Notes: a model not told the origin generated them from the sequence alone. A stretch of DNA of 13,392 bases from Monoraphidium neglectum (GCF_000611645.1 NW_014012319.1:1-13392); one strand, 5' to 3'. Positions 1 through 9,977 are shown, numbered from the stretch's first letter. Translations and numbers: made by a program.

Positions 1-1682
1 GGCGCGGCCCTTGGGGTTGTTGGCAGCGAGCGGCTCCTCGTCTTCCGGCTTGAAGACCGCCACCGGACTGCCCTCCTCATCATATAGGAAGTAGCAGCCG
101 CCTGGGCAGGGTGAGGATGATGGCCAAGGTTGTGGCGACAGCGTGTCAGAGTAGAGACGAGCAACCGCGTTGGTGCTTGGGTTGATCCTCAATCGGGTAA
201 AACAGTGTGTTCAGGTCGCCTCGCGCAATTGACAGGGAAGCGGCGAGTGCAAGCCCTGCGGAAGCGGCCACGGCAGCGGCTAGCACAGCAGGTGCAAGGG
301 CAGGCGCCCGCCCGGCCCCTGGCCGCTCGCGCACCCGTCCCCGCTGGCGCAAGGCGCGGCGCGTGGCCCTCGAGCAGCCCCGCGGCGGCGCGGCGCCAGT
401 GGCGGTGTAGCTCGTGCAGCGGGCTGGCCAGCCGGGGGCTGCCGTCCGGAAGAGTGTCTTCGCGGCCGCCGGCGCCGCCGTCGGGGCCGTTGCAGCAGGC
501 GGGGGGCTCGACGGGCAGGAGCTTGAGCAGGGCGCCTTTCTGGATGCCGTAGGACGCGAGAGGGCGCCCCGCGTCCAGCACCTGGGGTTTGGGGGTTTGG
601 GCGTTGGTGGTGGTTGCGCAGTTGGGGAGTTGCTGCGCGCGGCGACGACGGGGTGGAGGGCTGGGGCGCAGGGGAATGCCGCTAGTTTTGGGCACCAACT
701 GGGGAGCTACCGCAGGAAGCGGGTCAGCGCTGGGACGCATCTGCGGCGGCGCGTTTGCCCTCATGCGCGAGCGCACCTGCGTGCCGTACACGAGCTTGTG
801 CTGGCCGTCGCGCAGGCTGACGCCCGTGGCGTCCTCCACCTTGCGCATGAGGTGTCTCGTGTCGTCGCAAGGGGGGGCCCCTGGGGGGCTGCTGATGGAC
901 AGCTCAAACAGGCCGTCGCCCATGCGGCGCCACGCGACGCGCGCCGACTTATGTACAAGGACATGCACCATGGCCGGCGGCGTCGCAGCGGCGGCGGCGG
1001 CGGCGGGCACGAGCGGCAGCGGGTCCGCCGCGGGTGACGCCGCGGCAGCCGGCGCGCCGCAGGGGGCTCCGCCGCCGCCGCCGCCGCCGCCGCCGCTGAG
1101 CGAAAACTCCTGCAGCAGCGTGCGCACAGACACGCTCTCGACCGCCGCCGCGGGCGCGAATATGTGCAGCCAGTCGCCGCCGCCGGCGCTCGACGCGGTC
1201 ACGAGGTCGGCGCGCGCCCTCTCGTCGAGCTCGCCAAACACAAGGCAGGACGACCCGGCGCCCGGCGGGCGCGTGAAGCCGCGGTTGAGCATGTGCAGCT
1301 TCAAGTCCTTCACGGATTGTATTTGTGTGGGCGGGTGGGTGCTCAGGGGCGGGATGGGGGGCAGCACAAGAGGAGCGGCGCACAGCAGTGCCAGAGGGAG
1401 GGCCGGGGCGGTACGACGCAGCACCAGCCATGGGAGAGCCACATGTCAGGCGCGCAACCGACCCGCCCGTTGCGAGCCGGGCGCTGCGCCGCGCACCTTG
1501 ATCGCCTCCTCAGGCACGACCTCAAATGTTGTATACTGCTCCTGCACGCCCGCAGCGGCCGCAGCGGCGCAGGGCACGGCGATGCGCAGGCGCACACCAG
1601 GGTGGTGAAGACGCGGCACCACGCCCATCCCACCGCAGCTCGCGGCATGGCTGGAGACGTCGGCGACACGGGAGAGTGCCAT
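1..1682 (-). CDS. Phosphatidylinositol 4-kinase gamma-like (type II PI4K with ubiquitin-like domains), 5' part, runs off left edge
   Basis: Model, exons in transcript order: 1682-1497, 1307-777, 581-335, 101-<1; 355 residues visible. Introns are 189, 195 and 233 nt, with phases 0, 0 and 1, donors GTGCGC and acceptors ending AG. Splicing 335 to 101 creates GTGGCYFL (from residue 320) followed by VAVFKP (K339) and DEEPLAANNP. This is the start of the PI3/PI4-kinase fold as in plant PI4K gamma proteins; K339 would be the ATP-binding lysine. The rest of the kinase lies outside the window. Upstream are a diverged ubiquitin-like domain (about residues 30-112), a low-complexity Gly/Ala/Pro linker (about 134-172, nine Gly in a row) and a second ubiquitin-like domain (about 178-258). 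Family role: PtdIns to PtdIns4P phosphorylation, although some plant members instead act as protein kinases. The ATG at 1682 has a good context (GCCATGG) and lies about 100 nt below a TATA-like box. An in-frame ATG at 1787 is less likely. Confidence 0.85.
1068..1096. repeat. (GCC)n trinucleotide run encoding poly-Gly
   Basis: A run of GCC/CCG triplets on the plus strand reads as nine consecutive glycines in the minus-strand kinase gene, in the linker between its two ubiquitin-like domains. Its length is probably polymorphic. Confidence 0.8.
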
Positions 1683-1806
1683 GGCGCCGAATGGGCCACG
1701 ATACCACCACAGCGCAGGGAGTGGGCCGAGTGTGACTCCGCCAACGCGTCGCCCACGGCGAGCGCTGATGCCCGAAGGTCGGCACACAGTAGAAATATTT
1801 GCTACA

Positions 1807-1814
1807 ATTATATA
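1807..1814 (-). promoter_or_regulatory. TATA-like box of the PI4K gamma-like gene
   Basis: The minus strand reads TATATAAT here, an AT island in otherwise GC-rich DNA. A start site about 30 nt downstream (about 1780) would give a 5' UTR of roughly 100 nt before the ATG at 1682. This is inferred from position and composition only. Confidence 0.45.
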
Positions 1815-2454
1815 TGGAACGTCTGTGCGGGTGGGAGCGCTTGGTCGTATTTTTTCGCCTTCCTGCTACCAGGGGCAGCTGCGCTGCCGCTGCGCCTGAT
1901 ATAGGTGCGCAGTCTTGGGTGGATGATTTGAAGACGGTCAAGAGCGCCGGTCGTTGCGGGAAGCGCCACGGGATGTACGAGCGAGTTTCCTGACCTGTCT
2001 AGCTTACCAAACGATAGGTATAGGTCATAATACAACGTGGCTACAATGAGAGAGCTTGAATCGCGCAGTTCCTGAAAAGGAGATTTTTCTAGGGGCCAGT
2101 CGTCGCACCTTTGCTCTATGCTCCATTGGTATCCCGTCTCCCTCACTGATCGGATCCCCTCACCGTGGTCCTGTCCAGCCGTCGTGGGCGCGCCGCCTTG
2201 CTGCATGACATCTTGCCAAGGAGTCAGCAAGTTCCTCTCTGCTAGCTTGGTCGCCGCGCAAACTTCAAGAGCTGATTTGCGGTGCACCCCCTGTGCATGC
2301 AGCAGGATCCATGTGTCTGAACGCCGGTGAGGTCCCTGGCTGCGTATGCCAGGGAGCACGTTGTTGTGCTGGCCTGGGTGCTGAACCGTCGACCACGTGT
2401 GCCCGGTCTGCTCATGCTGCCTGGGGAGTGCCACAAGTGCGTGTACATGCTGGG

Positions 2455-2459
2455 TTACA
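2455..2459 (-). terminator. TGTAA poly(A) signal of the PYG7-like gene
   Basis: TGTAA on the minus strand begins 15 nt after the stop codon at 2477-2475. TGTAA is the usual chlorophyte polyadenylation signal. If it is used, the 3' UTR is very short, about 35 nt. Confidence 0.5.
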
Positions 2460-2474
2460 CGGCCACACAGCCCG

Positions 2475-4544
2475 TCACAAGCCCAGCCTCTCCACCCTGC
2501 CCTTGCAGTATTCCCCCCGCGTCGACGCCACCTGGCAAAGAGGGCAGAGCGGTGCACGACAGGGCCCGGGCGGTTTTTAGAGAAGAGGATTGAGGACAAC
2601 CACTGGCCTCGTAAGCGAGGGGTTGAGCAACTGGCTGACCAACGCTGTGACACAAAAGCCCCGCCCCCATCTCTGACTTGAGGCGCAGCGCGTGGCTCTG
2701 CCCGCACCTTGTTGTTGGGCGCGTATTGCAGCACCGTCTGGTAAGCCTCGAGGGCCTTCCTGTTGGGGCGGCCGCGCAGAGCAGGGCGGGGCTCATGTGA
2801 GGGTTTGGGCCGAGCACCCCTGCCAATCGGACTCGTGCGCGACAGACGGCTGCCACGAAACAAAGCGGTTGCTGCTCAGCCCCGGCGCAGCCCCCGGGGC
2901 CTCGCCCTGGGCCGCACCATGTGGGGCCGTGCCACGCGGGGCTCACTGCCCCTCTCCCAAAAATAACGCACCTCCACTGCTTGGTGGACTCGTACGCGTC
3001 CCCGAGGTTGTTCCACGCCGTCACGTACCCCGCCTGCAGCTGCACCGCCTTCTCGTACTCACCAATCGCCTGCTCGTTCTGCGATCAAAGGGTTGGGGCC
3101 GCCGCAGCGCAGGGGACGCTCAGCGCCTCGCCCTCGCTCATCAGTGTCCGCCCATGGAGCCTTCAAGACGGCCGAAGCGGACCAGGCATGCAACAGCAGG
3201 TGCTGCGACCCCTGCGGCGCTGTGGCATGGCCTCCAGAGGCAAATCGCCGCCGGTGCGTGCCTGAGGGGCCGCATGACCCCCATGCGTGGCCGCACCTTT
3301 GCCATTTGGAAATAGCAGAAGCCCAGGGCGTTATGCACCTGCGCCAGCTCCGCCTCGTCGCCGTCCCACACGCGCTTGGCCTTCTCCAGGTTCTTTGTCG
3401 CCTGCATCGATTGAAGACATTGAGCAAGTTGGCGAGCTGCCTGCAAGGGGGCTGCTGCATTGCGGCGGAGGCGAGAGATCGGGTTGGCCGCTCGCAGTGG
3501 TTTCGCCAGGGCGAGTGCACGCCCCAGCGAACAGCTGCGGCCGCATGCGTTGTGCCAGAGGCGCAGCAGCCGCTTGTCGTGGGCCAACACCTGTGTGTAG
3601 AGCTTCTTGCGCGTCAGGATCACGCCCAGCTCATAGTAATCCTGTTGATGGTGATGATGGGGCCCACCAGGCATGGGGGCGCCTGGTCAGAGGTAGCCCG
3701 CGGGGCTGCCATAATGGGACCAAGGCAGCTGCAGGGCCTGACACCGCGAGAGCGTCGCCCCCCACCCAGTCATTGCACAAGGAGGGCCAACCCCGCCACT
3801 CAGCGCCAGCGCCAGGCGTGGCCGCCGGCTGGAGGACAGGCCTGTGCCTGGGCGGGCCGTCAGGCTGCGGGGCCGCACCTCGCATGACGCCTGCCCTGTG
3901 CGGATGCGCTCCCCCAGAGCCTTGGCAGCCTCGTCCAGCTCGCGGCGGATGAGCACCTGCGGAGCCACGGCAACCATGCTGCTGTTGCCGGCACGCTTCG
4001 TGTCGGCTGCTGATGCGGCTGCGTGAGGGAAGGAACAGGCTGACGCCCTCGGCTCCCGCGCAAAAAACCTTCGCCATCCATCGGCTCCCTCCCTTGCTGA
4101 ACAAGTGCAACACATGCACGCGCGCATGCGCACACGCGCGCTCACACACACGCATGCACATATACGCAAATCCACACCTGGTCCTTTATTCACTCCCCCT
4201 ATCGAGCAGAAACATACGCACTCGGCTGTACGCCCCGCTTTGCTCCGCCCTGCCAAACACCGCACCTGCCGCACGACGAGGTAGGCCCCAACTGACAGGA
4301 ACCCCAGCAGCGACAGCAGGTATATGAGCTGGATAGGGGCTTCCAGACCCTCAGAGACCTGGAACAGCAGCTGCGGGGATGTCATCGCTGCCGCTGCTGC
4401 TACGCTGCTGCTGTCGCTGGCCCAAGATCCGTTGACCACCACTGCTGCCGCTGCTGCGCGTGCAACAGGACACATGCATGTTTTGCAATGTGGTGTCAGG
4501 AGGAATGAGCATAAGCATCGCCAGCATGATACGAGCAGCACCAT
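2475..4544 (-). CDS. PYG7: Chloroplast TPR protein of the PYG7/Ycf37 family (photosystem I assembly)
   Basis: Firm exons in transcript order: 4358-4266 (at least), 3956-3879, 3641-3591, 3401-3297, 3078-2972, 2759-2708, 2531-2475 (TGA). The joints are all in phase. The first firm exon reads EGLEAPIQLIYLL and LSVGAYLVVRQ, a membrane segment just before VLIRRELDEAAK. Three TPR units follow: DYYELGVILTRKKLY, ELAQVHNALGFCYF and YVTAWNNLGDAYE. The end is NNK-VASTRGEYCKGRVERLGL. The same order and wording mark plant PYG7 and cyanobacterial Ycf37, thylakoid proteins needed to build or stabilise photosystem I. The 5' end is not settled. Reading straight up from 4358 stays open to ATGs at 4385 and 4544; the 4544 start gives 242 aa with an Ala/Val/Ser-rich presequence that could be a transit peptide. 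A separate first exon is also possible, 4698-4660 (MRCQRLTQSSFHQ, donor GTAAAT). An acceptor-like TTCCAG precedes 4358. The gene is head to head with eL8. Confidence 0.85.
4109..4163. repeat. Imperfect CA/CG-rich simple repeat in a PYG7-like intron
   Basis: The stretch is rich in CACA, CGCG and GCGCAT alternations inside the 3957-4265 intron. Similar short blocks occur in two NSA2 introns (about 8806-8840 and 9573-9602), so CA/CG simple sequence is a general feature of introns here. Confidence 0.6.
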
Positions 4545-5081
4545 GCGCCACAGCTGGTAGGAGATCTGTGGGCCATCCCCGGGCCAAGGCTGGCTGGCAG
4601 CGGCGGCGCTGCAACGCACCACACCATCTGGTTACCCCTCGTTCTTGTCGACTATTTACCTGATGAAAACTCGACTGCGTTAGCCGCTGGCAGCGCATTG
4701 CATACTGCAGGCCTGCGGGCCGAGGAGGAGGGACCTCTAAGCGAGACCCGGGCGAGGCCCAGGGGCCTGGTGGTGACCCGCTGCGCCATTCCAATTGTCC
4801 GATTACGACACATCTGAAGCGCCATTGCTGCTTGGGCTTCGCCAGTCGCCTGCGCGGTCCACGCTCAGCTCGGCAGATCTGTTCGTGATCAGAAGGTGCA
4901 CTAGTTCAATCCAAGTACTTCTGGCGGCCTTTGCATGCTGTTTGATTGCTAGGGGTTTGTAGCAGTTGAGGACGGGTGCTCCCGTTGCAGTGACTGCTCT
5001 GCTCTCGGTGGTCGCACTTCACCAGAGTGCGCCGTGCGCTCCTTCCTTTCGTCCAGCCGTGTGAGGTGTGGGCGTGTCAAA
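4545..5081. promoter_or_regulatory. Divergent promoter region between the PYG7-like gene and eL8
   Basis: The two genes are head to head and this is the only DNA between their starts, so it should hold both promoters and the eL8 5' UTR, plus possibly a separate PYG7 leader exon at 4660-4698. No clear TATA box is visible. No other gene was recognised. Confidence 0.5.
5039..5050 (+). promoter_or_regulatory. Polypyrimidine tract, candidate eL8 transcription start
   Basis: CTCCTTCCTTTC lies about 31-42 nt before the eL8 ATG. Ribosomal-protein genes in many eukaryotes start transcription within such pyrimidine tracts. The position fits a short 5' UTR. The assignment is inferred from position and composition. 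Confidence 0.3.
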
Positions 5082-6024
5082 ATGGTGAGCGCTATGCCAC
5101 GAGTGCCGCCGCTGGCTGCTTGCTGCGGCAGCACAGGCGGCCATCGCGTACGTTGGGGTTAGGAGGAGGTCAGAGCTGTGCTAAAGTGTCCAAGTACTAC
5201 ATAGAACTGTTACTGAACGAGCTGGCGGTGGCAGCCACTCCGTGGTGCTCGGCCCCCACTATGGGGCGTGCGGCGTGCCTGCTTTCCCTGCTCAGCGTAC
5301 AGCTAATTACTGCAGTCACCACGTTGTTTGTGACGAGCTGCTGGGCAGCTTCACAGCAGCGGCGCCGGGAGGGCAGCCAGCAGCAGCGATGTGCATGTGC
5401 TGCAAGCGCCAACTCCCCCTTGCACGTGGCAACGCGCCGCACAGGCTCCCAAGAAGAAGGTCGCGGCCGCGCCCCTGGCGACCAAGAAGGTCGTGAAGAA
5501 GGAGACCAACCCGCTCTATGAGAAGCGGCCGAGGACCTTCGGTGAGCGCATGATCTGGGCTGCATCGTCAGCCAACGCAGTGTGTGCAGGCGTGCTTTGT
5601 CTGGCTGGTTGCCGTTTTGTAGTGGCGGGATCAGTCCCAACAACAGCAGTGCTTCTGTCGCACTTCAAGCTGCTTAGCTGCGGTGAATAGCAGCCTCGGC
5701 GAAAGTGGCGTTGCGACGTTGTGGGAGGGGCTATGCCGGCAGCTGTGCCTTAGCGGGCACCAGCGGCCGCGGCAGCTGCGTCCAGCAGTACACTAGCAAG
5801 CTTCATGCTCAGCAGCTGCTCTCAGCAGGTCATGTGTAGTGACAGAGGCAATGGTGGCGACGCTCGCAGTTGCGGTGGTTGGCAGCAGATGGCGCGAAGC
5901 GGCGGTTCGCTCATGGCAGGCCTGGACCGCGAATGGACTCAGCTGTGGCGTGGGCAGACTGGCCGGCAGGCAGGCAGCAACGGGTTGCATCGCCAAAACG
6001 TGAACAGCAGTGCAGTTTTTGACC

Positions 6025-6066
<42 letters not shown>

Positions 6067-7379
6067 TATGGACTGCACCCAACATTCTAGACATGAGTGC
6101 AACGCAGTGCTCAGCCCGCCACACGGTACCCAGCACGCCTCTGCCTCCCCAACACGGCCGCCCACAGGCCTGGGCGGCGCGCCCCCGCCGACCGGCGACC
6201 TGCACCGCTTCGTCAAGTGGCCCAAGTACGTGCGCCTGCAGCGCCAGCGCCGCGTGCTGTCGATGCGCCTCAAGGTGCCGCCGGCCCTGAACCGCTTCGT
6301 GACCCGCCACGTGGACAAGAGCCAGGCCGAGGCGCTGTTTAAGCTGCTGCTCAAGTGAGCGTGGAGGCTGTGGTGTGCATGGGAAGTGCGAATGTCAGAG
6401 CCGGCAGCATTCAGGCGCAATGACTTGGAGCGGGGAGTAGCGGTGGAAGGCGTGCAAGCACAGAAGGGCTGCACGCCCAGAAAGGCTGGCTGGGCGCGGC
6501 TGTTGCTAAGCTGGCAGCGATGGCGGGTGAATGCAGTCGCCAGACCGCGACAGCACCCGAATCAGCTGTGCATGTTCGGCGCATCGAGCCCGAGGGCGTT
6601 GCCACGTTCGTCGCCGCAGCCCGGCTGCACGCGTACGGTGGCCAAGGCAACTGTATGCAGCCAGTGCGTTCGCGTGCTCACCTGCTTCATTTCACTCTGG
6701 CAACGCCCCTCCCCCCCCCCTCCCCCAAAAAACCCAAGGTACCGCCCTGAGGACCGCAAGGAGAAGCGCGAGCGCCTCAAGGCCGAGGCCGAGGCGCGCG
6801 CCGGCGGCAAGGAGCCTGACAAGAAGAAGCCCCTGGTGGTCAAGTACGGCCTCAACCACATCACCACGCTGATCGAGAGCGGCAAGGCGCAGCTGGTGGT
6901 GATCGCGCACGACGTCGACCCCATCGAGCTGGTGGTCTGGCTGCCCGCGCTCTGCCGCAAGGCCGGCGTGCCCTACGCCATCGTGAAGGTGCGCCGCCGC
7001 CTAGGGCTGGGACACGCACGGCGTGACTGGCGGCGTGCTCGGCACGGTCGGCTGTAGGGTTTAGGGCAATTGCTCTCGTCGTCCCCGGGCGGTGCTGTAG
7101 CACCTCGTTCTCACACTGCATCCTCCGCTTTCCCTTCAGGGCAAGGCGCGCCTGGGCGCGATCGTGCACAAGAAGACGGCGGCGGCGCTGGCGGTGACGG
7201 CGGTCAAGAGCGAGGACCAGCGCGAGTTCGGCAAGCTGGTGGAGAGCTTCAAGGCGCAGTTCAACGAGGGCACGCGCGTCACCTGGGGCGGCGGCATCAT
7301 GGGCATCAAGTCGCAGCACAAGCAGAAGGCCAAGGAGCGGATCCTGGCCAAGGAGCTCGCGCAGCGCGCGGCCGTCTAA
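5082..7379 (+). CDS. RPL7A: 60S ribosomal protein eL8 (RPL7A)
   Basis: Exons 5082-5084 (ATG only), 5445-5541, 6168-6354, 6739-6988, 7140-7379 (TAA) give 258 aa, within the usual eL8 range. Introns are 360, 626, 384 and 151 nt. All phases match, and the split codons rebuild FGLGG at residue 34 and LLKYRPED at residue 96. Family landmarks: basic N-terminus [24 protein letters not shown]; the L7Ae-type RNA-binding core from about residue 120 ([20 protein letters not shown], then [20 protein letters not shown], then [16 protein letters not shown]); and the tail [19 protein letters not shown]. eL8 is a structural protein of the large cytosolic subunit that binds rRNA. The start was chosen because AAAATG directly abuts a GTGAGC donor and the next exon begins with the conserved APKKK. 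NSA2 follows on the same strand. Confidence 0.96.
6026..6063. repeat. (CAG)12 microsatellite in eL8 intron 2
   Basis: Twelve uninterrupted CAG units lie at 6028-6063, about 105 nt before the intron acceptor at 6167. The tract is not in a coding exon of the model. No other gene overlaps it. Confidence 0.9.
7055..7066. promoter_or_regulatory. Telomere-type motif TAGGGTTTAGGG in eL8 intron 4
   Basis: Nearly two units of the plant/algal telomere repeat TTTAGGG stand alone inside the 151-nt last intron. Read on the other strand it is CCCTAAACCCTA, a telo-box, an element known from plant ribosomal-protein gene promoters and 5' leaders. The intronic position makes a role uncertain. Confidence 0.4.
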
Positions 7380-7940
7380 AGTGCTGCACATGAGCGCTTT
7401 TGCTCGCACGCGTGTAATCCCCATCCATCCATGTTCCGTACCAGTCAACTGACAGAGACGGTGTTCAGATGTAGAGGCTGGGCTGGCGCACCGCCTTCTG
7501 CACTGCCTGCGCGGCACAGTGCTGTACATGGGCGTGGACGTGACGTCGCACATGATGTTGTACACTCTTCTGCCCATAGATTCAGATATTATACAATAGC
7601 CGCGTCGACGGTCCCCTTTGTGCACCTCAAGTCGTCGTTGTCACCGTTGGGGCGACGCACGCGCTGCTCAGGACCCCAATCCACGACTTGTAGTTTAGCG
7701 CCAGACCTCAACCAGCCGCAGGCCGCGCGAGGCCTCTAGGTGGAAGAAAGCGCTGTGCATCAGCGCGTCAGGCGCTCCAGGTGCCGTAGAAGAGCGAAGC
7801 AGCGCACTCTCCTACAAGTTACGCGAACTCTGTGAACACAGCGGGGCTGTGGCCACCCTAGGCGCTAGCCAGCAGCGCGGCCGCCGCCGCCGCCGCCCCG
7901 GCCAGGCCGCGCCGCCGCGCCGCCGCGCGCAGCCGCCGCC
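7380..7940. other. Intergenic: eL8 3' UTR and NSA2 promoter/5' UTR
   Basis: The region begins with the eL8 3' UTR. A relatively AT-rich patch with TATTATA lies near 7588-7594, about 350 nt before the NSA2 ATG. The last 65 nt before 7941 are almost pure G and C with GCC repeats, probably the NSA2 5' UTR. No additional gene was recognised. Confidence 0.55.
7413..7417 (+). terminator. TGTAA poly(A) signal of eL8
   Basis: TGTAA begins 34 nt after the eL8 stop codon. It matches the chlorophyte polyadenylation signal and would give a 3' UTR of roughly 50 nt. Confidence 0.6.
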
Positions 7941-9977
7941 ATGCCGCAGAACGAGCACATCGAGCTCCACCGCAAGCGCTATGGCCAGCAGCTCGACCAC
8001 GCCGAGCGGAAGCGCAAGAAGGAGGCGCGCGAGGTGCACAAGCGCAGCGAGTATGCCAAGAAGGCTATCGGGCTCAAGGGCAAGATGTTTGCGAAGAAGC
8101 GCCACCAGGAGAAGGCCATGATGAAGAAGACCATCGCCATGCACGAGGAGAAGGACAGCAAGCACAAGGCCGACGACGGCGCGCCGCAGAATGCGCTGCC
8201 TGCATACCTGCTGGAGCGTGAGCAGGTGCGGCGCCGCGCAGGGCGGGCGCGCGCACGCATGGCGCAGGGGGCGCGGGCGGGCGTCGGGCAGGCGCGGTCC
8301 CGACGTGCGGGCGGGGGCGATGAAGAATGGCTGTGCGAGTACGGCGTGGGGCAGGGGATGAAAGGGTGCTGCTGGCGCCTCGCCGGTGGCAGGCAGCCGC
8401 TGCAGGGCTTGTCGTCTTGTCGCGCTGCAAAAGTGCTGTCACGGGCGCAGGTCGGCAGCGCGGGCCCGCAGCGGTGCAGACGCAGGCGTCGCGAGCTTAT
8501 CAGTGCCCGTGCAGCCCACCAACATGCGGTGTTGAGGCCGCATGCGTCCGCGCCCTGCTGCATCCGTCTTGATGGCAGGTTGACCGGGCCAAGGTGCTGA
8601 GCAACACGGTGAAGCAGAAGCGCAAGGAGAAGGCCGGCAAGTGGGAGGTGCCGCTGCCCAAGGTGCGGGCCCAGCGGGCGGGCGGGCAGGCGGGCGTCCC
8701 CTCCTGTGGGGCTGGGCAGCAGCTGCGTAGCCCTCTGGACATGTGCGCCAAGGGACGTGGCCGTTGCTCGCATGGGCGCGCCCATGCCCACGTGTGCGCT
8801 GACACACGGACGCATGCGCGCGTGCGCACACACCCACACGCAACCGAGGACGCAGCATCTCCTCGTAGAATCCGCACACACGGCGAGCGCACACCTGCCC
8901 ACCCCCTCGCGCACCCCCCCTCGCGCCCCCAGGTGCGGCCCATTGCAGAGGACGAGATGTTCAAGGTGATGAAGAGCGGCAAGCGCCAGAAGAAGTCGTG
9001 GAAGCGCATGATCACCAAGGTCACGTTTGTGGGGCCCGGCTTCACGCGCAAGCCGCCGAAGTACGAGCGGTTCATCAGGCCCACGGGGCTGCGCATGACC
9101 AAGGCCCACGTGACGCACCCCGAGCTCAAGGTGTGCGCGGGTCCTCCGGCCCTCTGGTCTATCCACTGGGTCAGATGCTAGCTAGTTTTCCAGGGGCGGG
9201 AGCCGTGGCGGGCTCGCTCTGCGCTGCGGCCGCATTTTTGGGCTCGGCGCGCGAGCGGCGCCTGGGAAAGGTTGGAGGCGGCTTCGTCGTGTCAGGGTAC
9301 TCTGGCGCCCTCACCCCATGTCTGCCTCCCTCTTGTGACCAGGCCACCTTCTGCCTGGACATTCTGGGCGTGAAGAAGAACCCCAACGGGCCCATGTACA
9401 GCAGCATGGGGGTCATGACCAAGGTGAGGGTAGGGGGGTGGGGGGATGTGCACAAGGGGCAGCATCATCGCGTTAAATTCCGCGCTGTGTGCACCCTCAG
9501 CAATGCCCGCACGTGCGTTGGCCAGCTCGCTCAGGGACATGCACCACTGCAAGCATCCGGGGCGCTCGCACGTACACACACACCCACTCTCACACGCGCG
9601 CCGTGCATGACGCCCCCCGCCAGGGGACCATCCTGGAGGTCAATGTGAGCGAGCTGGGGCTGGTGACGCCCGGCGGCAAGGTCGTGTGGGGCAAGTACGC
9701 TCAGATCACCAACAACCCCGAGAACGACGGTGCGTGTTTCGGCCTCTGACTGCGCCTGCTCGTCTGCCCCTGCGTAGGGGATGGCTCCGCTGTTGCGCAC
9801 AGGCCGGGTGGCTGTGCGGGCAGCCTCGGCTGGACGTGATCCGAAGGGCGCTTGAAGCAGGGGGCTGAGCGTCGCTCATCCTTTGCAGTCGCCTGCACTC
9901 TTGGGCTCGCCGCCATGACTCGTTGCTCGCATCCCTTTTTTGCGTCAGGGTGCGTCAACGCCGTCCTGCTCGTGTGA
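7941..9977 (+). CDS. NSA2: Ribosome biogenesis protein NSA2
   Basis: Exons 7941-8225, 8579-8662, 8933-9130, 9343-9423, 9624-9729, 9949-9977 (TGA) give 260 aa, the normal NSA2 length. Introns are 353, 270, 212, 200 and 219 nt; donors are GTGCGG, GTGCGG, GTGTGC, GTGAGG and GTGCGT. Landmarks: [10 protein letters not shown] at the start; a very basic segment (residues 13-60) with likely nuclear-localisation signals; [11 protein letters not shown] (85-95); [57 protein letters not shown]; and an eS8-like C-terminal fold ending [20 protein letters not shown]. The NSA2 family acts in the nucleus on pre-60S particles, in 27S pre-rRNA processing. The final exon is only 29 nt, but it restores the conserved C-terminus. 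The ATG sits in a strong context, GCCGCCATG. The gene lies in tandem with eL8, another large-subunit gene. Confidence 0.97.

Larger units (their letters stand above)
1683..2474. other. Intergenic: PI4K gamma promoter and 3' flank of the PYG7-like gene
   Basis: This stretch holds no convincing exon. The minus strand upstream of 1682 is the promoter and 5' UTR of the kinase gene; the part next to 2475 is the 3' UTR and downstream flank of the PYG7-like gene. The block at about 1985-2080 is more AT-rich than its surroundings. A long minus-strand open frame crosses the region (see findings), but it shows no recognisable domain. Confidence 0.6.

Noticed and set aside
146..352. Minus-strand frame with a hydrophobic Ala/Leu-rich stretch near 250-310 that looks like a membrane tail for the kinase
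   Set aside because: Splicing 335 to 101 rebuilds the conserved GTGG-CYFL kinase motif in the right phase, so this stretch is intron.
589..1608. Long plus-strand open frame (339 codons) opposite the kinase gene
   Set aside because: It is the antisense shadow of GC-rich exons: low-complexity Ala/Ser/Arg sequence, no family features, and it crosses the kinase introns and exons indifferently.
4862..4916. tRNA-like element with A-box-like CAGCTCGGCAGA and B-box-like AGTTCAATCC
   Set aside because: The acceptor and T stems do not pair properly, the A-B spacing is short, and no terminator T-run follows closely. It is at best a decayed tRNA-derived fragment.
7979..9166. Minus-strand frame of 395 codons opposite NSA2
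   Set aside because: It runs through both NSA2 exons and introns and mirrors their composition; no domain is visible.
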